A DNA stretch of 31,268 bases from an uncultured Eubacterium sp. (lineage in GTDB: Bacteria > Bacillota > Clostridia > Lachnospirales > Lachnospiraceae): the NCBI GenBank assembly GCA_900545725.1, contig URAI01000021.1, forward strand, positions 1 to 31,268, in the 5' to 3' direction. Positions within the stretch are counted from its first letter, which is position 1; the number at the start of each line of letters is the position of its first letter. A program made the translations under genes and the position numbers. Shown here piece by piece: positions 7,598 to 15,075 of this stretch. Under the pieces are notes generated by a model. It did no database searches and had not been told where the DNA came from. It saw nothing but the letters and a program-made list of their open reading frames with translations.

Positions 7598-8137
7598 ATG
7601 GATAAGTTAATGAAACTTACGGAATATTTTAAAGAGGAAGGTTTTGAAGATAGAACCATTACTTCTATTATGAATAATTTTAAGATAAAGACTTTTAAAA
7701 AAGGTGAATGTATATTGGAAATAAAAGAGCACACTCAATATGTATATTTTACGATTGAAGGAATTGCAAGAGCTGTCCGTGTACTTGAGAATAATACAGA
7801 ATATACAACAGATTTTTACTATGAAGGCAGATGGTGCTGCATTTATAATTTTCTTAAGGGTTATTCTGCTAATATATATATAGAGGCTATTGAAGATACA
7901 GTTATGGCATGTATTTCTAATAAGGATTTGAAAAAAATAATAATTAATGAGCCGGAGTGTAATGCTTTTTTTTTGAAGCAGTATTCACAGATATCAGATA
8001 ACATCATGGTTATGATAGATGAGTTTAAACATTTTACGGTTAATCAGAAGAGGGACAGATTTATAAAGCTGTATGCACCAATTCAGAACCGCCTTGAAAA
8101 AAAATATATTGTTTCATATATAGGAAGTGATAATTAG
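7598..8137 (+). CDS. Crp/Fnr-like cyclic-nucleotide-binding protein, DNA-binding helix missing
   Basis: A 179-residue protein with the cNMP-binding beta-roll fold of Crp/Fnr regulators (about 20-120; FKKGECILEIKEHTQYVYFT, EGIARAVR) and a dimerisation helix (about 125-150). A full member is about 220 residues. The C-terminal winged helix starts normally (QKRDRFIKLYAP, KKYIVSYIG) but stops at residue 179, exactly where the recognition helix (usually ITPETLSRIR-like) should follow. No reading frame downstream restores it. It may be a pseudogene product, or a ligand-binding protein without DNA binding. It precedes the GH2 gene by 113 bp. The start is supported by GGGG eight bases upstream. Confidence 0.75.
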   Translation: MDKLMKLTEYFKEEGFEDRTITSIMNNFKIKTFKKGECILEIKEHTQYVYFTIEGIARAVRVLENNTEYTTDFYYEGRWCCIYNFLKGYSANIYIEAIEDTVMACISNKDLKKIIINEPECNAFFLKQYSQISDNIMVMIDEFKHFTVNQKRDRFIKLYAPIQNRLEKKYIVSYIGSDN

Positions 8138-8147
8138 GATGTATTAA

Positions 8148-8176
8148 TGGACTTTTATTGCAATGCTGGTTATAAT
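8148..8176 (+). promoter_or_regulatory. possible promoter for the GH2 gene
   Basis: TGGACT (8148-8153) and a perfect TATAAT (8171-8176) with a 17-bp spacer, 75 bp before the GH2 start codon. The -35 is weak. Confidence 0.4.
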
Positions 8177-8250
8177 AAATATAAATTGCTGATTTTATCG
8201 AATTAATTGGATTAGATTTATATTTTAATAGAAACGGAGAATATAAAAGT

Positions 8251-10887
8251 ATGATTGATGGCAGAATACATCTTAATGATAATTGGAAATTTTCAGAGAA
8301 TTTCAGTCGTGAGATGATACAGTATAACTATGATGACAGCAATATGCAGGTGGTAAGACTTCCACATACAGGAAGACAGTTATCTTATAATTATAACAAT
8401 CCAAAAGCCTGTGAGATGATTAGCTGCTACAGAAACGAATTTACATTGGGAAAGGATAATATTGGAAAGACAGTTCTTATAACATTTGAGGGAGCTGCAC
8501 ATGAGGCAGCAGTATATATCAATGAAAAACAGGCAGCAATACATAAGTGTGGTTATACAGCATTTACAATAGATATATCATCGCTTGTCGTATTTGACAG
8601 ACCTAATGTGATAACAGTTAAGCTGGACAGCAGGGAGAGCCTTAACCAGCCTCCATTTGGCAATGTTATTGATTATATGACATATAGCGGATTATACAGG
8701 GAAGTCTTTATTGATATTAAGAATCCTATATATATTGATGATATATATGTATATCAGGAAAAAATAACAGATAAGCCAGCAGTGCATGATGGAGAGGAGA
8801 CAAATGTTAATCCGTCAGCTAAAAATGTAATAAATAATAATTCACAGGCAGAAAGTGTTACAGATATTCAGGATAAAGCTATATTAAATTATGAGCTGAC
8901 AATAGCTGATAAGGTAGATATAAGAGACCAGAAAGGCTATTATGCTGCACTTGAGTTATGCGATAAGGATGGAAATGTATTACAGGAGCTTGATAATTGT
9001 GAGATATCAAGGGAATTACGATTTGGACAGACAGAGTCACAGCCAATGCAGTCACTTAGAAATAAACTTAACGGCAGACAGTTTTCAGGTGCGATTGATG
9101 AGGTTAAAAGACATATAATAAAGGGTACTATCAATTCAGAAAAGCTTGAAAAATGGAGTATTGATAATCCTAAGCTGTATATATTAAAGATACAGTTAAA
9201 AAGACATGATTTTGATACAGTATATGATGAAAAGAGTGCAAGATTTGGAATAAGAGGTACACAGTTTAAGGCGGATGGATTTTATCTTAATAATGAAAAG
9301 GTCAAGCTTCGTGGTATCAACAGACATCAAAGCTATGCATACACAGGTTATGCCATGCCTGAAAGCATGCAAAGGCTTGATGCGGATATTATCAAAAATG
9401 AACTTGGCATGAATGCTGTAAGGACATCACATTATCCACAGTCAAAGCATTTCCTTGACAGATGTGATGAACTGGGGCTTCTTGTATTTACAGAAATACC
9501 GGGCTGGCAGCATATTGGTGATGAAGAGTGGAAGAAGGTGTTGTGTCAGGATACAGAAGAGATGGTATTACAAAACAGAAACCATCCGTCTGTAATTTTA
9601 TGGGGAGTACGTGTTAATGAATCATGTGATGATGATGAATTGTATACAATGACTAATAATATAGCACATGAACTGGATAAGACGCGTTTTACTGCAGGTG
9701 TGCGTAATTTTAAGAAGAGTAATCTTTTGGAGGATGTATATACATATAACGATTTTTTATATGATGGATATTCTGATTGTATAGAGAAGAAAAAGAATGT
9801 CACATCCGATGAAAATAAGGCATATATTATTTCAGAATACAATGGACACATGTATCCGTCTAAGACATTTGACTGCGAAGAACACAGGCTTGAACATGCA
9901 CTAAGACATGCTAAGGTTATGGATGCCTATTATAGGGAAGATAATATAGCTGGCGGATTTGCATGGTGTATGGCAGATTATAATACACATCAGGACTTTG
10001 GAAGTGGTGATGGTATATGTTATCATGGGGTTCTTGATATGTTCCGTAATCCTAAGCTTGCATCATATGTATATGCATGTAATGGAAGTGAGGATGTTTT
10101 AGAAATATCATCGTCCATGGATATAGGAGAACATCAGTCCGGCATACCGGGGAGTATATATTTATTTAGTAATGCAGACAGTGTCAAGCTGTATAAGAAT
10201 AGTGAGTTTATTAAAGAATATCCATGCGGTAAGAATATTATAAGAAAAAAGACGGAATATCAGGGGCTTGCATTTCCACCGGTTGAGGTTGATGACCTTA
10301 TAGGAGATACACTTGAAAAGCAGGAAGAGATGTCGCATGGAAAGGCAGAGAATATAAAGAAGATTCTTATGGCTGTTTCAAAATATGGAGTTAATCATCT
10401 GCCGGTAGATATCAAGATGAGAGCGGCAAAACTTATGACACTTTATCATATTAAGTTTCAGGATGCCTATGCATTATATGAAAAATATATAGGTGACTGG
10501 GGAAATAAGGCGACAAGCTACAGATTTGAGGCAATAAAGAATGGAAATGTAGTAAAGACTATTGTAAAAGAACCGGTAACAGCAACATATATTAATGCTG
10601 TTGCAGACCATACGCTGCTTAAAGAAGGTACAACATATGATGTTGCTTTAGTAAGAATTAAAGCACAGGATCAGAATGGTAATCTGTTAAGTTATTATAA
10701 TGAACCTATAATCCTTAAGACACAGGGAAACATTCAGATAATCGGACCTGAGATAATTGCTCTGCGTGGAGGTTATGCAGGAACTTATGTAAAGACAACA
10801 GGTGTACAGGGAGAGGCAGCGCTTATAATAAAGGATGCTGCCGGCAATGAGGGAACCATATCATTTACTATAGAAATATCAGAATAA
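8251..10887 (+). CDS. glycoside hydrolase family 2 (beta-galactosidase/glucuronidase-like)
   Basis: An 878-residue family 2 glycosidase without signal peptide, so probably cytoplasmic. Domains in order: N-terminal jelly-roll sugar-binding domain (about 5-165), an immunoglobulin-like domain (about 205-335) broken by an Asn/Ser-rich stretch at 172-210, the TIM barrel (about 340-640), and extra C-terminal beta domains ending in GNEGTISFTIE. In the barrel the acid/base is E457 (WGVRVNES) and the nucleophile is E529 (ISEYNGH); LRGINRHQ at 353-360 is the usual family 2 entry motif. The sugar preference is unclear; beta-galactoside or beta-glucuronide side chains of plant polymers are likely. GGAG lies 11 bases before the ATG. 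It follows the Crp-like gene and may have its own promoter. Confidence 0.9.
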   Translation: MIDGRIHLNDNWKFSENFSREMIQYNYDDSNMQVVRLPHTGRQLSYNYNNPKACEMISCYRNEFTLGKDNIGKTVLITFEGAAHEAAVYINEKQAAIHKCGYTAFTIDISSLVVFDRPNVITVKLDSRESLNQPPFGNVIDYMTYSGLYREVFIDIKNPIYIDDIYVYQEKITDKPAVHDGEETNVNPSAKNVINNNSQAESVTDIQDKAILNYELTIADKVDIRDQKGYYAALELCDKDGNVLQELDNCEISRELRFGQTESQPMQSLRNKLNGRQFSGAIDEVKRHIIKGTINSEKLEKWSIDNPKLYILKIQLKRHDFDTVYDEKSARFGIRGTQFKADGFYLNNEKVKLRGINRHQSYAYTGYAMPESMQRLDADIIKNELGMNAVRTSHYPQSKHFLDRCDELGLLVFTEIPGWQHIGDEEWKKVLCQDTEEMVLQNRNHPSVILWGVRVNESCDDDELYTMTNNIAHELDKTRFTAGVRNFKKSNLLEDVYTYNDFLYDGYSDCIEKKKNVTSDENKAYIISEYNGHMYPSKTFDCEEHRLEHALRHAKVMDAYYREDNIAGGFAWCMADYNTHQDFGSGDGICYHGVLDMFRNPKLASYVYACNGSEDVLEISSSMDIGEHQSGIPGSIYLFSNADSVKLYKNSEFIKEYPCGKNIIRKKTEYQGLAFPPVEVDDLIGDTLEKQEEMSHGKAENIKKILMAVSKYGVNHLPVDIKMRAAKLMTLYHIKFQDAYALYEKYIGDWGNKATSYRFEAIKNGNVVKTIVKEPVTATYINAVADHTLLKEGTTYDVALVRIKAQDQNGNLLSYYNEPIILKTQGNIQIIGPEIIALRGGYAGTYVKTTGVQGEAALIIKDAAGNEGTISFTIEISE

Positions 10888-11001
10888 AGTAAGGTTTTGG
10901 AATAATAAGCTACAGTAAAAAGAAAATGAAAAATAAAAATATTTATATTAAAGCATTGAAAGCAGCTTTTTAACTGTATTTTGTTTTTTTGAGAAATATT
11001 G

Positions 11002-11030
11002 TTGAAATATAGAATTTTAAGAGTTATACT
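11002..11030 (+). promoter_or_regulatory. sigma-A promoter for the chemoreceptor gene
   Basis: TTGAAA (11002-11007) and TATACT (11025-11030) with a 17-bp spacer, about 58 bp before the start codon. No SigD-type (TAAA/GCCGATAA) motif was seen. Confidence 0.6.
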
Positions 11031-11087
11031 GAAAATAAACTGAATATTATTAAGATAATATAAATTAGACAGAAAGGATGAAATATT

Positions 11088-12350
11088 ATGAATAGTTCAG
11101 ACAGTTTTAAGAACAAACCAGTAAAAGAAAAATTAAAAAATGTATTTTACCATGTTAATATATGGTATCTGGTATTAGCAATTGCGGCACTGGTCATTGC
11201 ATTTATGAAACATCAATATATAGGTGCTGTTATTGTAGTTGTAATTACGATTATTGGTATAGTATATAATTATACAGTGATTAAGAAGTTTGGTATAAGG
11301 CTTGTTGAACCGGTTAACAGTCTGGTTGAAGCGGCGGCTAAGTTTGAAAAGGGTGATTTTGATATAGGGACACCATATGAATCAGAGGATGAGTTCGGTG
11401 CCATCTCAAAAAGCTTTGAGCATGCTGCTGGCACATTAAAGCATATGGTATCAGACCTTTCACAGATAGCTGGGGAATTTTCAAAGGGTAATTTTGCAGC
11501 ATACAGCAGCCATTCAGACGTGTATGCCGGTGAATTAAAGGAAGTACTTGATGGACTTAATGGAATGGCAGATAAAGTAAGTAATACAATGGGTTCTATT
11601 ATGGAAACATCAGAAAGAGTATCAGTAGGTAGCAGTCAAATGGCAGAGAGTGCCCAGGACATAGCAGAGGGAGCAACTAATCAGGCGACAAGCGTACAAA
11701 AGCTTGCTGACACAGTTGAAAAGGTTACTGAACAGGTTGTTGAAAATACGAAATCAACAGATATTGTACATGATAAGGCAAAGCTTGTAGGAGAAGAGGC
11801 AGCTCACAGCGAAGATAAGATGAATGAGCTTGTTGATGCGATGAAGACAATTGATGAAACTACAAGAAATATTGAAAAGATTATTGCAGATATTGAGAAT
11901 ATTGCTGCACAGACTAATCTGTTATCCTTAAATGCTTCAATAGAGGCTGCCAGAGCCGGTGAATCAGGAAGAGGATTTGCAGTTGTTGCTGACCAGATAA
12001 GACAGCTTGCAGAACAGAGTGCTAACTCAGCAGTTGAGTCGAAGAAGCTTATTGACGAATCACTTGCAGAAGTTGATACCGGTAATCGTATCACAGCAGA
12101 GACAAAGGATGCCATGAAGCTGGTAATTGGTGACCTTGATGAGATATTAAATGAGGTTGCAAAGATAAGAACCGCTTCTGATAAGCAGGAGATTTCTGTA
12201 AAGGAAATAGAGAGCCGTGTTGAAGAAATTAATGACGTAATTCAGACTAACTCAGCAGCAGCACAGCAGACATCTGCGATGAGTGAGGAATTAACAGCAT
12301 CAGCTACCTCACTTGATGGACTTATAGGAGAATTTAAGATTCGTAAATAA
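11088..12350 (+). CDS. methyl-accepting chemotaxis protein without extracellular sensor
   Basis: A 420-residue chemoreceptor. Two transmembrane helices (about 25-40 and 44-62) are joined by only a few residues, so there is no periplasmic ligand domain. A HAMP domain (about 66-125, RLVEPVNSLVEAAAKFEKGD) leads into the long coiled coil. The CheA/CheW-contacting hairpin tip is clear at about 272-310 (AAQTNLLSLNASIEAARAGE). There is no C-terminal CheR-binding pentapeptide. Such receptors sense membrane state, internal signals or partner proteins. AGAAAGG precedes the ATG. The gene appears monocistronic, with its own promoter and terminator. Confidence 0.92.
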   Translation: MNSSDSFKNKPVKEKLKNVFYHVNIWYLVLAIAALVIAFMKHQYIGAVIVVVITIIGIVYNYTVIKKFGIRLVEPVNSLVEAAAKFEKGDFDIGTPYESEDEFGAISKSFEHAAGTLKHMVSDLSQIAGEFSKGNFAAYSSHSDVYAGELKEVLDGLNGMADKVSNTMGSIMETSERVSVGSSQMAESAQDIAEGATNQATSVQKLADTVEKVTEQVVENTKSTDIVHDKAKLVGEEAAHSEDKMNELVDAMKTIDETTRNIEKIIADIENIAAQTNLLSLNASIEAARAGESGRGFAVVADQIRQLAEQSANSAVESKKLIDESLAEVDTGNRITAETKDAMKLVIGDLDEILNEVAKIRTASDKQEISVKEIESRVEEINDVIQTNSAAAQQTSAMSEELTASATSLDGLIGEFKIRK

Positions 12351-12386
12351 TTATTAATTAAGTTGAATGTATATCGGATACATATG

Positions 12387-12443
12387 CAGGATATGGACAT
12401 TAATTGGTATTGTATACCGGTTGATTCTATATCCTGTTTTTTT
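12387..12443 (+). terminator. intrinsic terminator after the chemoreceptor gene
   Basis: CAGGATAT (12387-12394) pairs with ATATCCTG (12429-12436), enclosing a GGTAT/ATACC stem, and a seven-T run follows. Confidence 0.8.
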
Positions 12444-12628
12444 ATACCATAGTATCGTCTACTGTTGTAAACAGACCTTGGTATGATTATAATGTTTGAT
12501 ATGATTATAACGTGATTATTTATATGCTTTTTTAAGAATGAATATTTTAATAAAATTCGGCAATAATAAATTTATACGTCAGAAATACATGCTGCCGATG
12601 CTGTTATTATTGTTGTTATTATTGGTGT

Positions 12629-12718
12629 TGTAGATGTTATTCATGCTGTAGATGTTATTCATGCTGTAGATGTTATTCATGCTGTAGATGTTATTCATAT
12701 TTTAGATGTTATTGACAT
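12629..12718. repeat. 18-bp tandem repeat, five units
   Basis: The unit TGTAGATGTTATTCATGC occurs three times exactly (12629-12682), once with a changed end (12683-12700) and once degenerate (12701-12718). T-rich TTATT/GTTATT microrepeats flank it. It lies in the gap before enolase. Frames through it lack a start codon with a ribosome binding site, so it is scored non-coding. Confidence 0.85.
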
Positions 12719-12829
12719 TGCTTTTATTGTGTTTGTTATTATTATTATTATAGTTGGTTTGTTTGTGGCGGAAGATAATTGGAAAAAAGCCGGTTATGGG
12801 GATGTGAGAAATTATATCATAACAGGGGA

Positions 12830-12858
12830 TTGATTTTTTTGCATCAAATAAGTATAAT
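12830..12858 (+). promoter_or_regulatory. eno: sigma-A promoter for enolase
   Basis: TTGATT (12830-12835) and a perfect TATAAT (12853-12858) with a 17-bp spacer. Transcription would start near 12865, inside the operator that begins at the last base of the -10. Confidence 0.7.
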
Positions 12859-12883
12859 CTAACTATAGTTAGATATATCTAAC
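12858..12883. promoter_or_regulatory. three phased TCTAAC half-sites (probable operator)
   Basis: TCTAAC (12858-12863), GTTAGA (12868-12873) and TCTAAC (12878-12883) are each separated by the spacer TATA, so two overlapping perfect 16-bp palindromes share the middle half-site. The half-sites recur every 10 bp, on one face of the helix, directly over the predicted transcription start. Confidence 0.65.
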
Positions 12884-12903
12884 TTGCGTGTAAATCATTT
12901 TAT

Positions 12904-12955
12904 GACAGCTCTGTATATAAAACTGCTGAATTTATATAGGAGCTGTCCGTTTTTT
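12904..12955 (+). terminator. attenuator-like terminator in the enolase leader
   Basis: GACAGCTC (12904-12911) pairs with GAGCTGTC (12940-12947), and inside it TATATAAA pairs with TTTATATA. Six T residues follow (12950-12955), only four bases before the enolase GGAG. It lies downstream of the enolase promoter, so it would either attenuate enolase or end a short leader RNA of about 90 nt. Confidence 0.75.
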
Positions 12956-12974
12956 GAAAGGAGTTTATTCTTTT

Positions 12975-14291
12975 ATGAGTTATTTAGAGATTGAAAAGGT
13001 TATAGGAAGAGAAATTCTTGATTCAAGAGGAAATCCGACAGTGGAGGCAGAAGTTATGCTTGCAGATGGTACAATTGGAAGAGGCATGGCACCTAGTGGA
13101 GCATCTACGGGAGAATTTGAGGCACTGGAATTAAGGGATGGTGATAAGTCACGTTATCTTGGCAAGGGTGTTACAAAGGCAGTTGATAATATTAATACAG
13201 TTATCAATGATACACTTACAGGAATGGATGTCTCTGATATATATGCGATAGATACAGCTATGATTAAGGCAGACGGAACTAAGGATAAGTCACATCTTGG
13301 TGCTAATGCTATTCTGGCCGTATCTATTGCATGCTGCAGGGCTTCGGCAATATCACTTGATATACCTCTTTATAGATTTTTAGGTGGCATATCCGGCAAC
13401 AGGCTTCCAGTTCCAATGATGAATATTATTAACGGAGGTTGTCATGCATTATCAAGCGGACTTGATGTTCAGGAGTTTATGATTATGCCTGTCGGTGCAG
13501 CTTCATTTAAAGAAGCATTAAGATGGTGTTCAGAAGTATTTCACGCACTGGCAGCAATACTTAAGGAAAGAGGACTTGCAACGAGTGTAGGTGATGAAGG
13601 TGGGTTTGCACCGGCACTTAAATCTGATGAAGAAGCTATTGAGACAATACTTGAGGCTATAAAGAGGGCAGGCTACAGGGCAGGTGTAGAATATGGAAAA
13701 GATACTGATTTTATGATTGCTATGGATGCAGCATCTTCTGAATGGAAGTCAGAGAAAGGAAAAGGATATTATAAACTGCCTAAAGCAGGAACTGAGTTTA
13801 GTGCCAGAGAGCTTGTTGAACACTGGGTTTCATTGTGTGAAAAATATCCTATAATCTCTATTGAAGATGGTCTGGATGAAGAGGACTGGGATGGCTGGAA
13901 GACACTGACAGAAAGACTGGGGGATAAAGTCCAGCTGGTAGGAGATGACTTGTTTGTTACTAATACAGAAAGACTTTCTAAAGGAATTAAGATGGGAGCC
14001 GGCAATGCAATTCTTATCAAGCTTAATCAGATAGGCTCTGTATCAGAAACACTTGAAGCAATAAAGATGGCTCACAAGGCAGGGTATACAGCTATATCAA
14101 GCCATCGTTCAGGAGAAACAGAGGATACAACTATAGCTGACCTTGCCGTAGCACTTAACACATGTCAGATAAAGACAGGTGCACCTAGCAGAACGGAGAG
14201 AGTTGCTAAGTATAACCAGCTTTTAAGAATAGAGGAAGAGCTTGGAGCGGCCGCTGTATATCCGGGAGTTTTAGCATTTAATGTAAAATAG
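12975..14291 (+). CDS. eno: enolase
   Basis: Phosphopyruvate hydratase, the glycolytic enzyme that interconverts 2-phosphoglycerate and phosphoenolpyruvate; also part of many RNA degradosomes. At 438 residues it is full length. Visible active-site residues: E167 (QEFM), E208 (SVGDEGGF), the magnesium ligands D251, E297 (SIEDGL) and D324 (LVGDDLF), the catalytic lysine K349 (IKLNQIGS) and K400. The signature LIKLNQIGSVSET and the SHRSGETEDT loop are intact. The substrate loop reads GGCHALSSGLDVQEF rather than the commoner HADNNVD form. The ATG at 12975 is chosen; a TTG at 12954 would overlap the terminator and ribosome binding site. It is monocistronic. Confidence 0.97.
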   Translation: MSYLEIEKVIGREILDSRGNPTVEAEVMLADGTIGRGMAPSGASTGEFEALELRDGDKSRYLGKGVTKAVDNINTVINDTLTGMDVSDIYAIDTAMIKADGTKDKSHLGANAILAVSIACCRASAISLDIPLYRFLGGISGNRLPVPMMNIINGGCHALSSGLDVQEFMIMPVGAASFKEALRWCSEVFHALAAILKERGLATSVGDEGGFAPALKSDEEAIETILEAIKRAGYRAGVEYGKDTDFMIAMDAASSEWKSEKGKGYYKLPKAGTEFSARELVEHWVSLCEKYPIISIEDGLDEEDWDGWKTLTERLGDKVQLVGDDLFVTNTERLSKGIKMGAGNAILIKLNQIGSVSETLEAIKMAHKAGYTAISSHRSGETEDTTIADLAVALNTCQIKTGAPSRTERVAKYNQLLRIEEELGAAAVYPGVLAFNVK

Positions 14292-14382
14292 AATATTTTA
14301 TCAGAGTGTAATATATTTATTATTCAGGTATTTTCATATATGAATTATAAAATATATACTGACATTTTTAAAATGGGAAAGG

Positions 14383-14423
14383 CTGTTACAATAGGTATAA
14401 ATTCTTATTGTAACAGTTTTTTT
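14383..14423 (+). terminator. intrinsic terminator after enolase
   Basis: CTGTTACAATA (14383-14393) pairs perfectly with TATTGTAACAG (14406-14416) and is followed by seven T residues. Confidence 0.92.
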
Positions 14424-14443
14424 ATGCCTTTTTAATTAAAAAC

Positions 14444-14472
14444 TTGACATATTATATGCCATATAATATATT
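14444..14472 (+). promoter_or_regulatory. sigma-A promoter of the PadR operon
   Basis: Consensus TTGACA (14444-14449), a 17-bp spacer and TATATT (14467-14472). The spacer is filled by a perfect palindrome, noted separately. The leader to the PadR gene would be about 270 nt. Confidence 0.7.
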
Positions 14473-14505
14473 ATGAACTATCATATATTATATGGCGTAT
14501 AATAT
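14449..14505. promoter_or_regulatory. twin palindromic operators (probable PadR sites)
   Basis: A perfect palindrome ATATTATATG-C-CATATAATAT covers 14449-14469, between the -35 and -10. A second, with one mismatch, covers 14485-14505, just after the predicted start. Their centres are 36 bp apart. The arrangement suits autorepression by the PadR protein encoded downstream. Confidence 0.6.
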
Positions 14506-14539
14506 TACATATAAATCAATAAGAATAGTACATATATGT

Positions 14540-14690
14540 ATTATTAATTTTGGATATATATTAACTTTAGATATATTAATTTTGGTTATACATTAACTTT
14601 AGATATATTAATTTTGGTTATACATTAACTTTAGTTATATTAACTTTAGATATATATTAATTTTAGATATATATTAATTTTATATGTCAG
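14540..14690. repeat. A+T-rich 32-bp tandem repeat in the PadR leader
   Basis: TTAACTTTAG recurs at 14561, 14593 and 14625 (32-bp period) and again at 14640, with TATATTAATTTT between copies. No ORF. TATGTCA and TGACATA (about 14682-14706) form a further inverted repeat just before the ribosome binding site. Confidence 0.75.
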
Positions 14691-14748
14691 TATAATTATA
14701 TGACATAGTTTAAATATAATATGAATGTGGACGAAAGGAGCGGGTTAT

Positions 14749-15075
14749 ATGGCATTTCAACTTGGAGCTGCTTTATTGGATGCATGTGTATTGTCAGTTC
14801 TTGAAAAAGAGGATACATATGGATATGTTCTTACGCAGAATGTCAGGGAAGTTATGAGTGTATCAGAGTCAACTCTTTATCCTGTACTTAGAAGGCTTCA
14901 GAAGGGAGAGTATCTTACTACATATGATCAGCCGTTTGATGGCAGAAACAGAAGATATTATACGATAACGGATAAGGGGCGTGAGCAGCTTGAGGATTAT
15001 AGAAAAGAATGGGATGAGTATAAAAGTAAGGTTGAAAAGATTCTAATGGGAGGAGAAGGAAATGAACAGGGATGA
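14749..15075 (+). CDS. PadR family transcriptional repressor
   Basis: A 108-residue PadR-type regulator. A winged helix-turn-helix occupies residues about 5-80 (ALLDACVLSVLEKEDTYGYV, VSESTLYPVLRRLQKGEYL), with the wing GRNRRYYTITDKG and a C-terminal dimerisation helix. The ATG at 14749 has AAAGGAG upstream; an earlier in-frame ATG at 14725 precedes that site and is not used. It overlaps the next gene by 14 bp, so the two are translationally coupled. PadR next to DUF1700 and DUF4097 proteins is a recurring Firmicutes operon linked to membrane or envelope stress. Two palindromes at its promoter suggest autoregulation. Confidence 0.93.
   Translation: MAFQLGAALLDACVLSVLEKEDTYGYVLTQNVREVMSVSESTLYPVLRRLQKGEYLTTYDQPFDGRNRRYYTITDKGREQLEDYRKEWDEYKSKVEKILMGGEGNEQG

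Larger units (their letters stand above)
12351..12974. other. intergenic region between chemoreceptor and enolase genes
   Basis: A 624-bp gap. In order it contains the chemoreceptor terminator, the 18-bp tandem repeat, the enolase promoter with phased operator half-sites, and an attenuator-like terminator abutting the enolase ribosome binding site. A 33-codon GTG-started frame around 12730-12833 lacks a ribosome binding site and was not accepted as a gene. Confidence 0.7.
14292..14748. other. intergenic region between enolase and PadR genes
   Basis: A 457-bp gap holding the enolase terminator, the PadR-operon promoter with twin operators, and the 32-bp repeats. Almost pure A/T after 14500; nothing coding. 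Confidence 0.7.

Noticed and set aside
12595..12718. Minus-strand frame of MNNIYS repeats in the 18-bp tandem array
   Set aside because: The 18-bp period keeps the frame open by itself; there is no ribosome binding site and the product has no recognisable fold.
12629..12718. CRISPR-like array
   Set aside because: The units are directly adjacent with no variable spacers and no cas genes nearby.
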